Assembly (NCBI GenBank): GCA_020796225.1
Contig: CM036758.1
Span: 64,883,774 to 64,947,773 of the forward strand
Direction: 5' to 3'
DNA: 64,000 nucleotides
Source: Arion vulgaris
Taxonomy: Eukaryota > Mollusca > Gastropoda > Stylommatophora > Arionidae
The notes beneath the pieces are model-generated. The model searched no databases. It had not been told where the DNA came from and worked only from the letters and a program-made list of their open reading frames with translations. Both the position numbers and the translations under genes were made by a program. Below, one piece after another: positions 1 through 9,789 of the stretch (its first letter is position 1; each line of letters begins with the position of its first letter).

Positions 1-1386
1 TCACAACTAATGAAGCAGATCAATATCAAAAGGTCCGCCATTTATACATTCCGTCTTCTCTCACGACAAGAACACTTTTTGATTAACATTCTACACATGT
101 CAGAACTTCAGAAAAGTCTAGAACTCGGATTAGTCTATAAATAGATTTAGGTTTCAGATTTTAGCGTTAAAAAATAAGCATACGTCACACTTCATTAGCT
201 GTGACCTCTCATTCAACCCCTTATTCCTTTCTTATATATGTTTCTGCCCAATGATTTGCTTGTCTATTCATATGTACAATGGTCGCTGTTTTATAGAAGA
301 ATATTGTTGGCGAAATGAAATTTCTGCTGTCAAGAAATCAGTTGCAAGGATTTACATAATCATACCGTATCTTATTTGTTATTTTCTTAGAGGATTAAGG
401 CCTCTTTCAGCCTAGGCACACCCACTTGTGATATCTAAGAACGAGTCTTTATGTCTGGTTTTATCATGGCATTATTAGCAACAAACATCAAAATAAGAAT
501 GAACACATAACAGAGAAATACATGTTGTATATTCTATCAGATACTATATAAAACCACATAAGTTTGGAAGCTCCCTATAGATTTTGTATAATGCATGCAC
601 GGACAGAAAGAATGCTATTGTATAGGACGCTTGGTCTCGAACTGCAGCAGTATATTAGTTATAGTGAATGTTGATAATAGACGGTGCTGGTTTGGGCAAG
701 TCTACTATTTACCAAAAGGTTTCATTTACCTAGAATAACAAGCGACATGCAATTAGATGGATGAAAGCTCAAACTCATTGGACACTGAGAAACAGAGACA
801 AAAGACTCTTGAACCATCACAAAGCTCAACGATGGGTAGTAACATTAAAGCAAAACAGATAGCAATGACGAGACGAAGCTATGACCTCTCCTGCCCATAG
901 GCCAAGAGAAGCACTAAATAACTATGCAAACTTTGACTTGTATGCCAAAAGAGTAGTTAAGTTGAGATATTTTAAATCACAGTTTTCAAATCTACGTTTT
1001 TCGGTCTGCACATCCGATTTCGTCATGCGATTTTGTTCGGGTTCACCCTCCGTAACCAGTCAGTTTCCCCTGCATCTACATGCCAGCATTTTCTTCTGCT
1101 TTGCTTTCTATGACAGTCATTAATTAAAATGTATTCGTATCATAAATACAAGCGTAATTACTTTGTGATTTAGGTTTGTTCAGTCTTTCATCAATGCTTT
1201 GGGGAGGGAAGGGGGGGCTATTTATGTGCATTTTTTCTTCAAAAAATGATAAAATATTTATCCTAATGTAACACCGTGCCAATTAGTGCACTCTATTACA
1301 CATCACGCCACAGGAAAGTTTCCATTGTTAAGAATGTGACCGATATGCAAACAACGGACATAATTAGTGCTCATTTCAAAACTTAC
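1..1386. other. No gene recognised
   Basis: AT-rich sequence without a convincing coding region. A short plus-strand stretch near 740-810 can be read as a peptide resembling part of a Tc1-like transposase (RWMKAQTHWTLRN), but it is isolated and flanked by stops and frame changes, so it is not called. Confidence 0.5.
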
Positions 1387-1518
1387 CCATCATCACATCC
1401 TCTGATTCTTTGTTCAGCAACGGTGGAAGAAACAATGTAGCAGGCGACACCTGGTGGGCTACGTTCGGTTGTTGCCAGAATGACTGTGGTAATGCCCTTA
1501 GCTTCATTGGTAGCGGAT
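1387..1518 (-). CDS. Possible orphan internal coding exon of unknown gene
   Basis: Read on the minus strand, 132 bp (44 codons) are bracketed by a good 3' splice site (pyrimidine-rich tract ending in CCTGCCAG) and a consensus 5' splice site (GG|GTAAGT at 1386-1381). The stretch is open in one frame and more GC-rich than its surroundings. Both ends are phase 2, so the exon is symmetric and could be skipped without a frameshift. The peptide contains the segment ATTERSPPGVACYIVSST and ends in RIRGCDDG. I do not recognise the family. No partner exon is seen in the window: 0-1386 shows none, and upstream (above 1518) lie repeats. It could be a remnant exon or a chance ORF with splice-like ends. 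Confidence 0.4.
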
Positions 1519-1539
1519 CTGGCAGGAATTATAAGAGGA

Positions 1540-1655
1540 AATTTCTCAAGATTAGTGGATTGGATGTCTTCAAGATAAATATATATATATATAAACTTGA
1601 TTAGTGTATTGGATGTCTTCAAGATAAATATATATATATATATATATATAACATG
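1540..1655. repeat. Two-copy tandem duplication with (TA)n
   Basis: The segment TTGGATGTCTTCAAGATAAA followed by a TA run occurs twice, about 50 bp apart. Confidence 0.8.
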
Positions 1656-1659
1656 ATTA

Positions 1660-1905
1660 GTATTGATAATCTCTTTCTGTCTCTCTTCACCTTTCAACTC
1701 CCAACGGAGCACATGTCTTCAACAAACTTCTTCCAGCTCTTCCTTTCTCTTGCCATCTCTTCCAATCATTTCTATGTGTTACCTATCCTTTTAATATCAG
1801 CCTCCAGCTCTCTTCTCCAGGTCTGTATAGGCCTCCCCTACTCCTTTCCCTGCGGGTTCTAAAACAGTGCATGTCTCTTCCTTAGCTCTTTCTCCACTGG
1901 TATCT
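1660..1905 (-). mobile_element. LINE 3' end, 5'-truncated (RTE-like)
   Basis: The minus strand encodes a decayed C-terminal reverse-transcriptase tail: a NPQGK-type segment, a RPIQTWRRELE-like segment, then a WKKFVEDMCS-like segment near the end. This layout (GRPRxTWRR followed by W..FVEALCS) is typical of the terminal part of RTE-like LINE ORFs. A plus-strand relative lies at 58280-58560. Confidence 0.55.
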
Positions 1906-1994
1906 GCTTAGTTCTTTCTCTGACCATCTCAGTCCCTCTATTCTACGTAAACATCCATTTATGAATGTCTGTAGTTTTCTTGTTTTTTAAAAAA

Positions 1995-2342
1995 TTGTCT
2001 TCCATGTTTCCGAGCCATAGAATCTTCTTTGATTGTCTTTCATGTTTCCGAGCCATAGAATCTTCTTTGATTGTCTTCCATATTTCCGAGCCATATAATC
2101 TTCTTTGATTGTCTTCCATATTTCCGAGCCATATAATCTTCTTTGATTGTCTTCCATATTTCCGAGCCATAGAATCTTCTTTGATTGTCTTCCATATTTC
2201 CGAGCCATATAATCTTCTTTGATTGTCTTCCATGTTTCCGAGCCATATAATCTTCTTCTTTTTTGATTCTCTTCCATGTTTCCGAGCCATATAATCTTCT
2301 TCTTCTTTGATTGTCTTGCATGTTTCCGAGCCATAGAATCTT
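1995..2342. repeat. Minisatellite, 38-bp unit, about 9 copies
   Basis: Unit contains CTTCCATATTTCCGAGCCAT and AATCTTC. Two units near the right end carry extra CTT insertions. Open frames on the minus strand across it are a by-product of the repeat. Confidence 0.95.
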
Positions 2343-2399
2343 CTATTTTCTATCGAATCTTCTATAGAAACGACAAATTTTAATCAATTTTGTGATATG

Positions 2400-2605
2400 T
2401 TTGGTCTTTGCCAAGAACGTGTATACGTTGCACATTGCTTTGGTAGGCCCCTAAATGCATGTACTTCTACACGTTTAGGACACATGCATCCGATTTCAAC
2501 CAAACCTCCTTAGTCGCCTCTTACGACATGCGTGGCAGGTAACAGTGGTTCTATTTTTACACACCAAATTTGGGCCCCGGTAACCACTGGGGCAAGAGCC
2601 AAATA
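2400..2605 (-). mobile_element. SINE-6 family member with conserved core
   Basis: On the minus strand the core GCATGTCGTAAGAGGCGACT is preceded by GTTACCGGGGCCCAAATTTG. The core also occurs at 22330-22575 and 47590-47870, and the upstream part at 51470-51690. Four dispersed copies in both orientations support a SINE-like repeat. Confidence 0.55.
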
Positions 2606-2814
2606 AAAGCACTGACTTCACATTTGATTGAAAGATTGTCAGCTTTGTATTGATCTTCTTTGACTTCATATTTAACTCAATGCAATAAAGTTTCTCCTTG
2701 CTTTTTGTATTCTTATCTTGATATCTTTGTTTGTTACTACAAAGATTATAAATATTACTACGCTACTACTACTATTTTAATATTTATACCATTACAGCTG
2801 TTAGTATCACGCTA

Positions 2815-2935
2815 CAACTTCTACTACTGCTACTACCACTACTGCTACTACCACTATTGCTACTACCACTAAAGCCACTACTACCACTAAAGCCACTACT
2901 ACCACTACTGCTACTCCCACCACTACTGTTAGGAT
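2815..2935. repeat. ACTACTACCACT/AAAGCC low-complexity repeat
   Basis: Imperfect tandem ACT/ACC triplets with interspersed AAAGCC. Confidence 0.9.
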
Positions 2936-2969
2936 TATCACCATTAATCAAAGTTATGCTGTTGCTGAA

Positions 2970-3015
2970 ATTAAAAATCATGGCATATCCTTTACAAGAC
3001 GTCACCATCAATCAC
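2970..3015 (-). mobile_element. SINE-3 3' tail, separated from its head
   Basis: Carries the SINE-3 terminal motif (minus strand GTAAAGGATATGCCATG). Its head appears to be at 3595-3776; the two parts are separated by an insertion that includes a solo LTR. Confidence 0.5.
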
Positions 3016-3017
3016 AG

Positions 3018-3362
3018 TGTGGTAGGACCTCCAGGTGGCAGCTCAAGAACGGACAATTAGCCAGTTAGAATAGTTAGTGTATATAATATTAAATAGTTGA
3101 GACATGTGTTGTACTCTCAAAACAAAAGTACAACACATAACGATTGGACATGACGCTTTTGCGTAGATTAGTTAGTGACGTTTTTGAGTAACTGTGGTGA
3201 GGATAGAAAGAAAAACAAAGAGTTTTCGAAATGGACTCCTGATCGAGTGGACGTGCTTTTGTTGCGTCCTTATGTAATACTATAAATAAAGGATATGGAA
3301 CTGACTAAACGCCTCTGTAATTACTTGTGTTGTATGACTGCAGGAGAATAATTATAACTACA
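3018..3362 (+). mobile_element. Diverged solo LTR related to the 6185/10796 arms
   Basis: Shares ordered blocks with the LTR arms at 6185-6553 and 10428-10796: GGTGGCAGC, GGACAATTAGCCAGTTAG, TTAAATAGTTGAGAC, GTGTTGTACTCTC, GTACAACACATAAC, and CATGACGCTTTTGCGTAG. It begins TGTGG and can be read to end in CTACA, compatible with TG..CA termini. No primer-binding site or internal region follows, so it is called a solo LTR; exact ends are uncertain and no clear target duplication is seen. Confidence 0.6.
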
Positions 3363-3594
3363 ATGAACAGGGTACCATTAATACCATCGCTATGATATAA
3401 TATGGAAGTATATATGTATATGCAATATGGAATAACATCATCTAATATGAACAAATATATGTAGGAGGGGTGGAGTATCTATCCTATCAATTTGGAAACC
3501 GTAAAGGAAAGATGAAGCAATATGAAACTAAAGGAACAACAAACGGGAAGGATAACCAAACAGTAATAAACCACCCCCCTACAACAACAGTAAA
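3363..3594. other. No feature recognised
   Basis: Short AT-rich stretch between the solo LTR and the SINE-3 head; probably part of the same insertion into SINE-3. Confidence 0.4.
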
Positions 3595-3776
3595 CGAGTC
3601 GTTTATATTCTATGCACCACTTACACGTTCAGTAATTTGCCATTGTTTTATGAACAGTAAGGTCTACTTTAACCGTTCGCAAAAATCCATGGGAACGAAT
3701 TTTCTTACAAGTTGTCCACCGCTGAGTTTGAACCAGGTACTCTTGGGTTATGATCCAGATCACTACCACTAAGCCA
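3595..3776 (-). mobile_element. SINE-3 head (tRNA-derived)
   Basis: On the minus strand a tRNA-like A box (TGGCTTAGTGGTAGTGA) and B box (GGTTCAAACTC) are followed by the SINE-3 body also seen at 19982-20222 and 57985-58240. Confidence 0.7.
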
Positions 3777-3955
3777 CAACTACCACTAAGCCACATGCTA
3801 TTACTACCAATACCTAAAATATCACTGCCCCCAACTACCACTAAGCCACATGCTATTACTACCAATACCTAAAATATCACTGCCCCCAACTACCACTAAG
3901 CCACATGCTATGTACTACTCAATACCTAAAATATCACTGCCCCCAACTACCACTG
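3770..3955. repeat. Minisatellite, about 55-bp unit, 3+ copies
   Basis: Unit contains CCACTAAGCCACATGCTATT and ends in CACTGCCCCCAACTA. The first unit overlaps the SINE-3 head (CACTAAGCCAC), so the array may have grown from the SINE border. Confidence 0.85.
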
Positions 3956-4280
3956 ATACAGATTTATTGCTACATTGCTATTCTTGTTAAATAACTTCAA
4001 ATACTACTGCAACTGCTGTTACCAATAGGCTACATGTGTTATTGTCTCTCAGAACAACCAGCCATGACTGAGAAATAAGTGCAGTATTTAGCTTTCAATG
4101 CTAGTTGGAGAATATTCTAAGAATTTAATGGAAACCCATAGAGGCTAAGGGATCACGATTAGATAACATTATAATTACGCCAGAACTTGCAGCACAAACC
4201 TGTCGAGGAACGACGTGACAAAAGAGACATTTTGCTATCTAGAATCAGGATTATTCTGTACATCAAGAGAATATGATTGC

Positions 4281-4420
4281 TCTGAAATCTTCCAATTACT
4301 AGTCTCGCTCGATCAGAAATCTTCCAATTACTAGTTCTCGCTCGATCAGAAATCTTCCAATTACTAGTTCTCGCTCGATCAGAAATATTCCAATTACTAG
4401 TTCTCGCTCGATCAGAAAAT
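4281..4420. repeat. Minisatellite, 33-bp unit, 4 copies
   Basis: Unit contains ATCTTCCAATTACTAGTTCT and CGCTCGATCAGAA. Confidence 0.95.
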
Positions 4421-4479
4421 GTCAGAATTGTATCTAAGTGAAACTTTATTTAGTAATGGACAGTTGTATGTAGCATTTT

Positions 4480-4870
4480 ATTTATCTATCTAGCTCCTCT
4501 TCTGATCCCGTTTGATAAAAAGGTTTTCACAAAAGAATGTAATTGTTGCCGTTCTGCTGCCTTCCTACTAATTGTGTTCCATGCCAGGTCACAATCGTTC
4601 AACTCTCCAAAGTTCTTCCCCCTGTTTCCTGTTATCGTCCACAACCCTTTTCCCATCAGCTGTCCATCTGCGAGCTGTTCTAGCAAATTCCTTTACTGGC
4701 ATACGAAATGCATGCTTAATCCATTTCCGTCTTTAATGACGTAGGCCTATCCAAATATGCATGGTTTGTTCGTTTTCTTCACTTGCTATCGCATATGCTC
4801 ACAAAACTTGCAGAATTCTTCTTGAATATTTATTTTGAAATATCTCCAATTTGAGTAGGATTTTGTGGAT
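4480..4870 (-). mobile_element. LINE-F 3' end, decayed
   Basis: The minus strand encodes a decayed LINE C-terminus (KEFARTARRWTADGK-like, then a terminal segment ending LSNGIRRGAR). A related piece is at 50690-51190; both share TTATTTTGAAATATCTCCA near one end. Confidence 0.45.
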
Positions 4871-4879
4871 CATTTTCGG

Positions 4880-5700
4880 GGAACTACCTACTGTATACTA
4901 ACACCCCCAGAAGAGAATACGCTGTTTTAATAAAAAAAAACCACAAGGGAAGCGCCGGAGCCTAAATTGGTTGAAATATCTAGAACATGAACAATGTGGT
5001 TGGCATCTCATAATTATTCTCGTGTTTTCAGTCCCATGACTCCATGAGTATCATTACTAAAGTCAAAACAGTTTTTTCTTCTTTCCTGAATATGTAGTTC
5101 ACAACACAGTCACCATTTATACAAACAAAAAGCATTCTGACTGAAATTCATAGCTCACAGTGCTGCACCAAGCACTCAACTCAGTATCATAGCTCACAGT
5201 GCTGCACCAAGCACTCAACTCAGTAGCTTGGGGACAAAATTGGGTCCTACAAATCCAAACCTTAAGAAATATGTGCTTGCAGCCACACCAAGATGCAAAC
5301 AATACTTCAAGGTCTTAACAAACTACCTGCCTTTCTGTTATGTTTCAGGTTTTCCCAAATGAAATATAATATTAAATAACAGCAGCGTTTATGGGCAGAG
5401 AATAGAAGAAAATATAAACATTCTACAAGACCTTGACATCAAGAAACATTGACTCATAAATAAGAGTATGTCGTAAAATCTGAAATAATTTCACCACATT
5501 AAGCATCACAGTGGTTTGAAGAGAACAGTAACAGTTTGGAAGATCACACTGTGGACTACATGGCATTAAAGAAATCATTGAACATGATGTTGAAGGAGGT
5601 CAAAGAACTTGTTAGAAACCGAAATTGTGTCAAGAGATGTTATATGTGAGTGCTATACTTGTTACTAAGAGAAAATGTTGCATTATTAATCAAGTCTGAG
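4880..5700. other. No gene; one 38-bp tandem duplication
   Basis: Non-coding AT-rich DNA. At about 5148-5225 the sequence CATAGCTCACAGTGCTGCAC and its continuation occurs twice in tandem. Nothing else is recognised. Confidence 0.6.
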
Positions 5701-5704
5701 TTTA

Positions 5705-5850
5705 TATTTCCCATATTAAATAATAATCCCATATTAAATAAAATCCATATTAAATAAAATCCCATATTAAATAATAATCCCATATTAAATAATAATCCCA
5801 TATTAAATAAAAATCCCATATTAAATAATAATCCCATATTAAATAAGAAT
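5705..5850. repeat. Minisatellite, about 18-bp unit
   Basis: Repeats of CCCATATTAAATAATAAT with length variants, roughly eight copies. Confidence 0.95.
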
Positions 5851-5884
5851 AACCATCAACTACAAGTGATTGTAACAACTATTG

Positions 5885-6120
5885 TTGCTACATGTAATAC
5901 CGCTTTTTAGTGAGGGGTGTTGGACAAGTGGGACATGAGATTGTGGAAAATTAATGTCAGCACGACTAGTGCAGTCGTCATAAAACTGTTCAAGTTAGGA
6001 ACTTTTCTTTATGCCTCCAACAGAAAATCTCATTGGCCTTATTGAGGATTAAACATGGGTCTCCCGAGTGGGAGCTTGTACCATCATGATTAAATCCTCA
6101 GTCCCATCCTGAATCATCTT
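5885..6120 (-). mobile_element. SINE-5 copy
   Basis: Collinear with the SINE-5 copy at 45416-45640: shared GTAATACCGCTTTTT-like start, ACAAGTGGGAC, CTAGTGCAGTC, CTGTTCAAGTTAGGA and GGTCTCCC blocks. The tRNA-like head lies at the high-coordinate end; this copy is more decayed. Confidence 0.55.
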
Positions 6121-6184
6121 CTCTGTTACCTTCATCTTCTCTTCGTTGGGATGCAACCCTTCCATAATGCTCTTTACCAACCCG

Positions 6185-6568
6185 TAGTTCCCCAGATGGC
6201 AGCGGAGGAATGGACAGTTAGCCAGATAGTTAGTGTAGTATAATTAGATTATTTAATAGTTGAGACTATGTGTTGTACTCTCTATGTAGAAGTGCAACAC
6301 ATAACTACGAGACATGACGCTTTTGTGTAGTAAAATAGTGACGTGTTAGTAACGAATTAGTAAACACAGAGATGACGAAAACATTGGACACGGTCAGATG
6401 TGCTCATGCATTGTCCGCAAGTAATGATAATAAATACAGATGAAACGATTCCACCTTGTTTGTTGGTATGTCATCCTGTGTGAGCCCTTAGAAACTACCT
6501 ATGTGTGTGAACCCTTTGGAAAGTACTCACCCTACTGGGACCCCCACCTATAACAATTTGGTGTCAGA
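6185..6568 (+). repeat. Left arm of perfect 384-bp inverted repeat: LTR plus start of primer-binding site
   Basis: Base-for-base identical by eye to the reverse complement of 10413-10796. It reads as an LTR in plus orientation: starts TAGTTCCCCAGATGGCAGCG, ends CACCTATAACA. It is followed at 6559-6568 by TGGTGTCAGA, the first ten bases of a primer-binding site complementary to a tRNA-Leu 3' end; identity to the other arm stops exactly there. Flanking sequence shows no target-site duplication. Confidence 0.9.
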
Positions 6569-6589
6569 GGTAAAAAAGATCTGCCCACC

Positions 6590-7376
6590 GTCCCACGCCA
6601 ACTGTGGACCAGAATGGATTGCAAATCTATCAAAGTGAGTTGTTTTTGTCGATAACTATTTTCAACATTTGACTATTTTCTAGCCTACATCCTTGGTTTC
6701 CACCTTCCTGCATGGAAGGCTCTATCGATCATTATTTTCAATGATTGCATACATTTGGAAACAGCTTACAACGGCAGTGCAATAACCTCCACTGCCCCTT
6801 TCCACAAGAAATGCTCTATCGATTTCTAACGATAATGTCGTCGGCGTTTGAACCTTGATAACTTCTTACAACGAAGGTTTCACACACTGACCCTCGACCT
6901 TCCTATAGGGGGATTCAATCGAGCGTCTCGTCCACGATTGGAAATTTGGTATCATCCTTCACCTGGTATATAACGACCTTATTTTCAACCTTCTAGTTGG
7001 GATTCGACCTACGAATATACCAGGTACTTTCGGAACAGAATTTCCTTGCAGTTTTGTTCTTCCAGTTGCGTTGACATATGCGACACAAGAACTGATTATG
7101 TCATCCAGGCACTTGCGGAACATACTATGAGTTCAACTGTTCTAACGGTTGTTCTGAAAAATGCAACAGCACAATTGGTCATCGCACTTTTCAGACCGAA
7201 TTCATAGGATTACATTGTTCAGAAAAGGATTGTCTGGAAAATATTTACGGACCTTTATGGACAAATTAGGTTCCTGCAATGGAAGTGAGCTATGCCAGTC
7301 TCTCACTGGTGCATGTACTCTGGGATGTGAACCTGGATTATATAGTCTCCATTGTTCGTTTCGTTGTATCTAAGAA
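6590..7376 (+). pseudogene. Decayed EGF-like (MEGF/scavenger-receptor-F type) fragment
   Basis: Three plus-strand segments in different frames carry the cysteine and glycine spacing of laminin/EGF-like repeats of multiple-EGF proteins. They are CSSSCVDICDTRTDY near 7060-7100; GTCGTYYEFNCSNGCSEKCN near 7109-7170; and SCNGSELCQSLTGACTLGC then EPGLYSLHCSFRC near 7275-7370. Stops and frame changes separate them. Candidate splice signals (GTGAGT after 6630, TTTTCTAG near 6680) hint at a genomic rather than processed origin. The stretch sits where the retroelement leader would be, between the left LTR arm and the gag ORF, so it may be captured or pre-existing host sequence. The family call rests on pattern only. 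Confidence 0.45.
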
Positions 7377-7740
7377 CTGTCTTTATGAAGTCTACAATTA
7401 TAGTTCTGGATACTGTGTACAGTGATGTCCCTTACCCAGGATGAAGACTGATTTGTGACTTCTATAGCGTTGAACATTTATGAACATTATGTTACCAGTT
7501 TTTTTTCTTACATCATATTATATGGCACTAATTGCATCGTGAGTATATCTTTATTATTCAATTTACGCATATTGCTTGCTAGATATGACATCTGCATTTT
7601 TTTAACGTATATGATCATTACTACTTAATTATATAACATCTGGTTGACTATTGGTGTTTCAGGTTATATATTTCTGACAATTGTACTCGTTTGGTCACTT
7701 AATTTGTATTGCTATATTTCTATCGCATTGCGTAATATTT
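7377..7740. other. AT-rich leader, no feature recognised
   Basis: Non-coding between the EGF-like remnant and the gag ATG. Confidence 0.5.
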
Positions 7741-9789
7741 ATGATGGCTCATAGGTATGACAGAGGAGGTCATGGGTTAGATGTAGAGGCGCGGTGGGGG
7801 CTGGCGCCACAGGATTATCCTGGGATCACCTTGAGTACATTCAGTGATGGTGACGGGCCCTCCATAGCGAAGTTTGCCAGGAGCGTACGCTCTTATTGGA
7901 GACTTTACGGACTAACGGGTGAAGATAAACTGTATACCATCCTGGACAATGTGTCGGCCTCCGTCCGAAGTGAGCTACAAATCCAGATGCTCACCATACA
8001 GGACCCTGAGCAATTATTGATGACAATGGTCAGGTTGTATGGCGACAACAGGTCGCTCACTGAGCTCTTTTCTGTATTTTATAGGGCGTCCCAAATGACT
8101 GGGGAATCATGCCGCGATTATTCTCATCGCTTGGCTGATATATATGCTAAGATCACTGCGGCACAGAAAGAGGAAGGACAGGCGGTGATGGACCTCCAGT
8201 TATTACGCGACCGCTTTGTCGATTCATTGCGAGATCGCCTGTGTAAGGCCGTCTTATTGGAAAAAATAGAGCAGTTTCCGCCTACGACTTTCCTACAGGT
8301 TCGTGATGCGGCCATACGATGGGAGCGCAGTCCCATCCCTGCGTCAGACGCCCATACAATTTCTAAGATGCATCGTCGTATGGACGTCCTGGAATCGAAG
8401 GTGGCGGAACGCCACTCTGAGATACGCTGCCCAAACCCTGCTAGATCCTTCCCCACCACTACTCATCCGGAGAGAAATTTTCGTCAAAATCGACAACGGG
8501 GTTATGGGAGGTCCAATGAAAGAGACAATTTGGGGGGAAAGTATAATTGTTCTTCTTTCCACAGCCAGGACGTAAGAAGGAGCGCACATCCATGGGTGTC
8601 CGGTGGCAAGGCCCATGAAAACCAGACCATTAACAAACATAATGTGTTTGGGTTTGTGGCGACGGAGGAGCAGCAATTCTCTCCCATTAGTCCCTCTCTA
8701 TCAATAGACAATTGCCAAGAGGAGCAAATATATACTTGCCATGACGTAAATGATGGTATGTCGAGTGAGCAACATATTTTACCACAGGTTTCAAATGCTG
8801 ATTGCCGGGCAAAACAAAACATTGATATGTTTGTGTCCGACTTCGAGAGGTTAAGTACTATGCCAAATTTTTTATTAGATTTGCCCTGTGCAGCGAAGGA
8901 CGATTCTCAGGCTAATCATAAATTGATTTCAAGCATCAACGGTTCAAATGCAGAGCCGAATTTATTGTTGCAATTTTCACGGATAGAGGATGGCGATACC
9001 ATGGGATCTGTTATGGATTGCTCCGATATTAAGCCTATTGCTTTGATATCATCCGACGATGTGACATGTGAAGAACCGAACTTTTTATTGCAGTTTTCTT
9101 GTGTAGAAGTGGTTACTTCTCAAATTAGCAATATAGTTGAATCCGTTGTCGATTGTCCCGATAATGAGCCTTATGTCTTAACGGACCCTCCCTTGGTAGC
9201 GGCAGTAAATTTTCAGGAAATCCATATAGTAAATGAGTCTTTCCTCTGTGAGACAATTGTAGCGCAGGACATAAAAGAGGATAGTCGATGTGTATTTGGG
9301 GATAAGGGACATGAACAGGAGGAGGCTGACATTAAGGAAGTCATTATTGATTCCGGTGAGGAATTGCGAGTGGTACAGAACAGTTTATCGCTGCCTTCTG
9401 AAAAGGTCATCCACGACAAAGAACAACCAATAGAACATTTGGATATTGTTCATGTTCACCACTCAGGATTACAACGCAATGTAAATCGTATACTTTATCC
9501 TCATGGGACACATAGCATTGAAGCTTTGAGCGCGAAGGCAGCTCATTACAGGTTCAAGATTAATACATTATGGTTTAAGAATACTAACAATGTTAAGACA
9601 AAAGTCAAACGGCGAGGAAATCACAAAACAGTACAGGTTAATTCGAAAAAATTTAAACAAGCTTCAGTGGACAAAAATAGTAGGAAGCGTATATTTAGAA
9701 GTGTGCTGACCGAGCGTCAGTCTAGAATAGTGCGGAGAAAAGAAAGGTGGCTAAATCTATCTTTAGAAGAGATCCTGCAGATAATTTAA
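7741..9789 (+). CDS. Gag-like protein of an LTR retrotransposon (682 aa)
   Basis: An uninterrupted ORF starting at tandem ATGs (MMAHRYDRGG). The frame is open upstream to about 7681, but only through a TTG codon and a hydrophobic stretch, so the ATG at 7741 is preferred. Residues about 30-190 look like a Ty3/Gypsy-type capsid: FSDGDGPSIAKFARSVRSYW, then LTIQDPEQLLMTMVRLYGD, then SCRDYSHRLADIYAK, then LQVRDAAIRWE. An Arg/Asn/Gly-rich tract follows at roughly 240-285. No CCHC zinc knuckle, protease, reverse transcriptase or integrase is visible. The C-terminal half is unusual: three spaced repeats of PN(F/L)LL(Q/D)(F/L), each followed by acidic sequence, then a very basic end (KTKVKRRGNHK, RKRIFRSVL). 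The last 64 bases overlap a second ORF in the -1 frame. Intactness suggests relatively recent arrival or constraint. Confidence 0.65.
   Translation: MMAHRYDRGGHGLDVEARWGLAPQDYPGITLSTFSDGDGPSIAKFARSVRSYWRLYGLTGEDKLYTILDNVSASVRSELQIQMLTIQDPEQLLMTMVRLYGDNRSLTELFSVFYRASQMTGESCRDYSHRLADIYAKITAAQKEEGQAVMDLQLLRDRFVDSLRDRLCKAVLLEKIEQFPPTTFLQVRDAAIRWERSPIPASDAHTISKMHRRMDVLESKVAERHSEIRCPNPARSFPTTTHPERNFRQNRQRGYGRSNERDNLGGKYNCSSFHSQDVRRSAHPWVSGGKAHENQTINKHNVFGFVATEEQQFSPISPSLSIDNCQEEQIYTCHDVNDGMSSEQHILPQVSNADCRAKQNIDMFVSDFERLSTMPNFLLDLPCAAKDDSQANHKLISSINGSNAEPNLLLQFSRIEDGDTMGSVMDCSDIKPIALISSDDVTCEEPNFLLQFSCVEVVTSQISNIVESVVDCPDNEPYVLTDPPLVAAVNFQEIHIVNESFLCETIVAQDIKEDSRCVFGDKGHEQEEADIKEVIIDSGEELRVVQNSLSLPSEKVIHDKEQPIEHLDIVHVHHSGLQRNVNRILYPHGTHSIEALSAKAAHYRFKINTLWFKNTNNVKTKVKRRGNHKTVQVNSKKFKQASVDKNSRKRIFRSVLTERQSRIVRRKERWLNLSLEEILQII

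Noticed and set aside
740..830. Tc1-like transposase fragment
   Set aside because: A dozen residues look similar but the flanks do not continue the domain in any frame.
7681..7740. Signal-peptide-like N-terminus on the gag ORF
   Set aside because: It depends on a TTG codon as start; the first ATGs are at 7741 and 7744 and gag proteins do not need a signal peptide.
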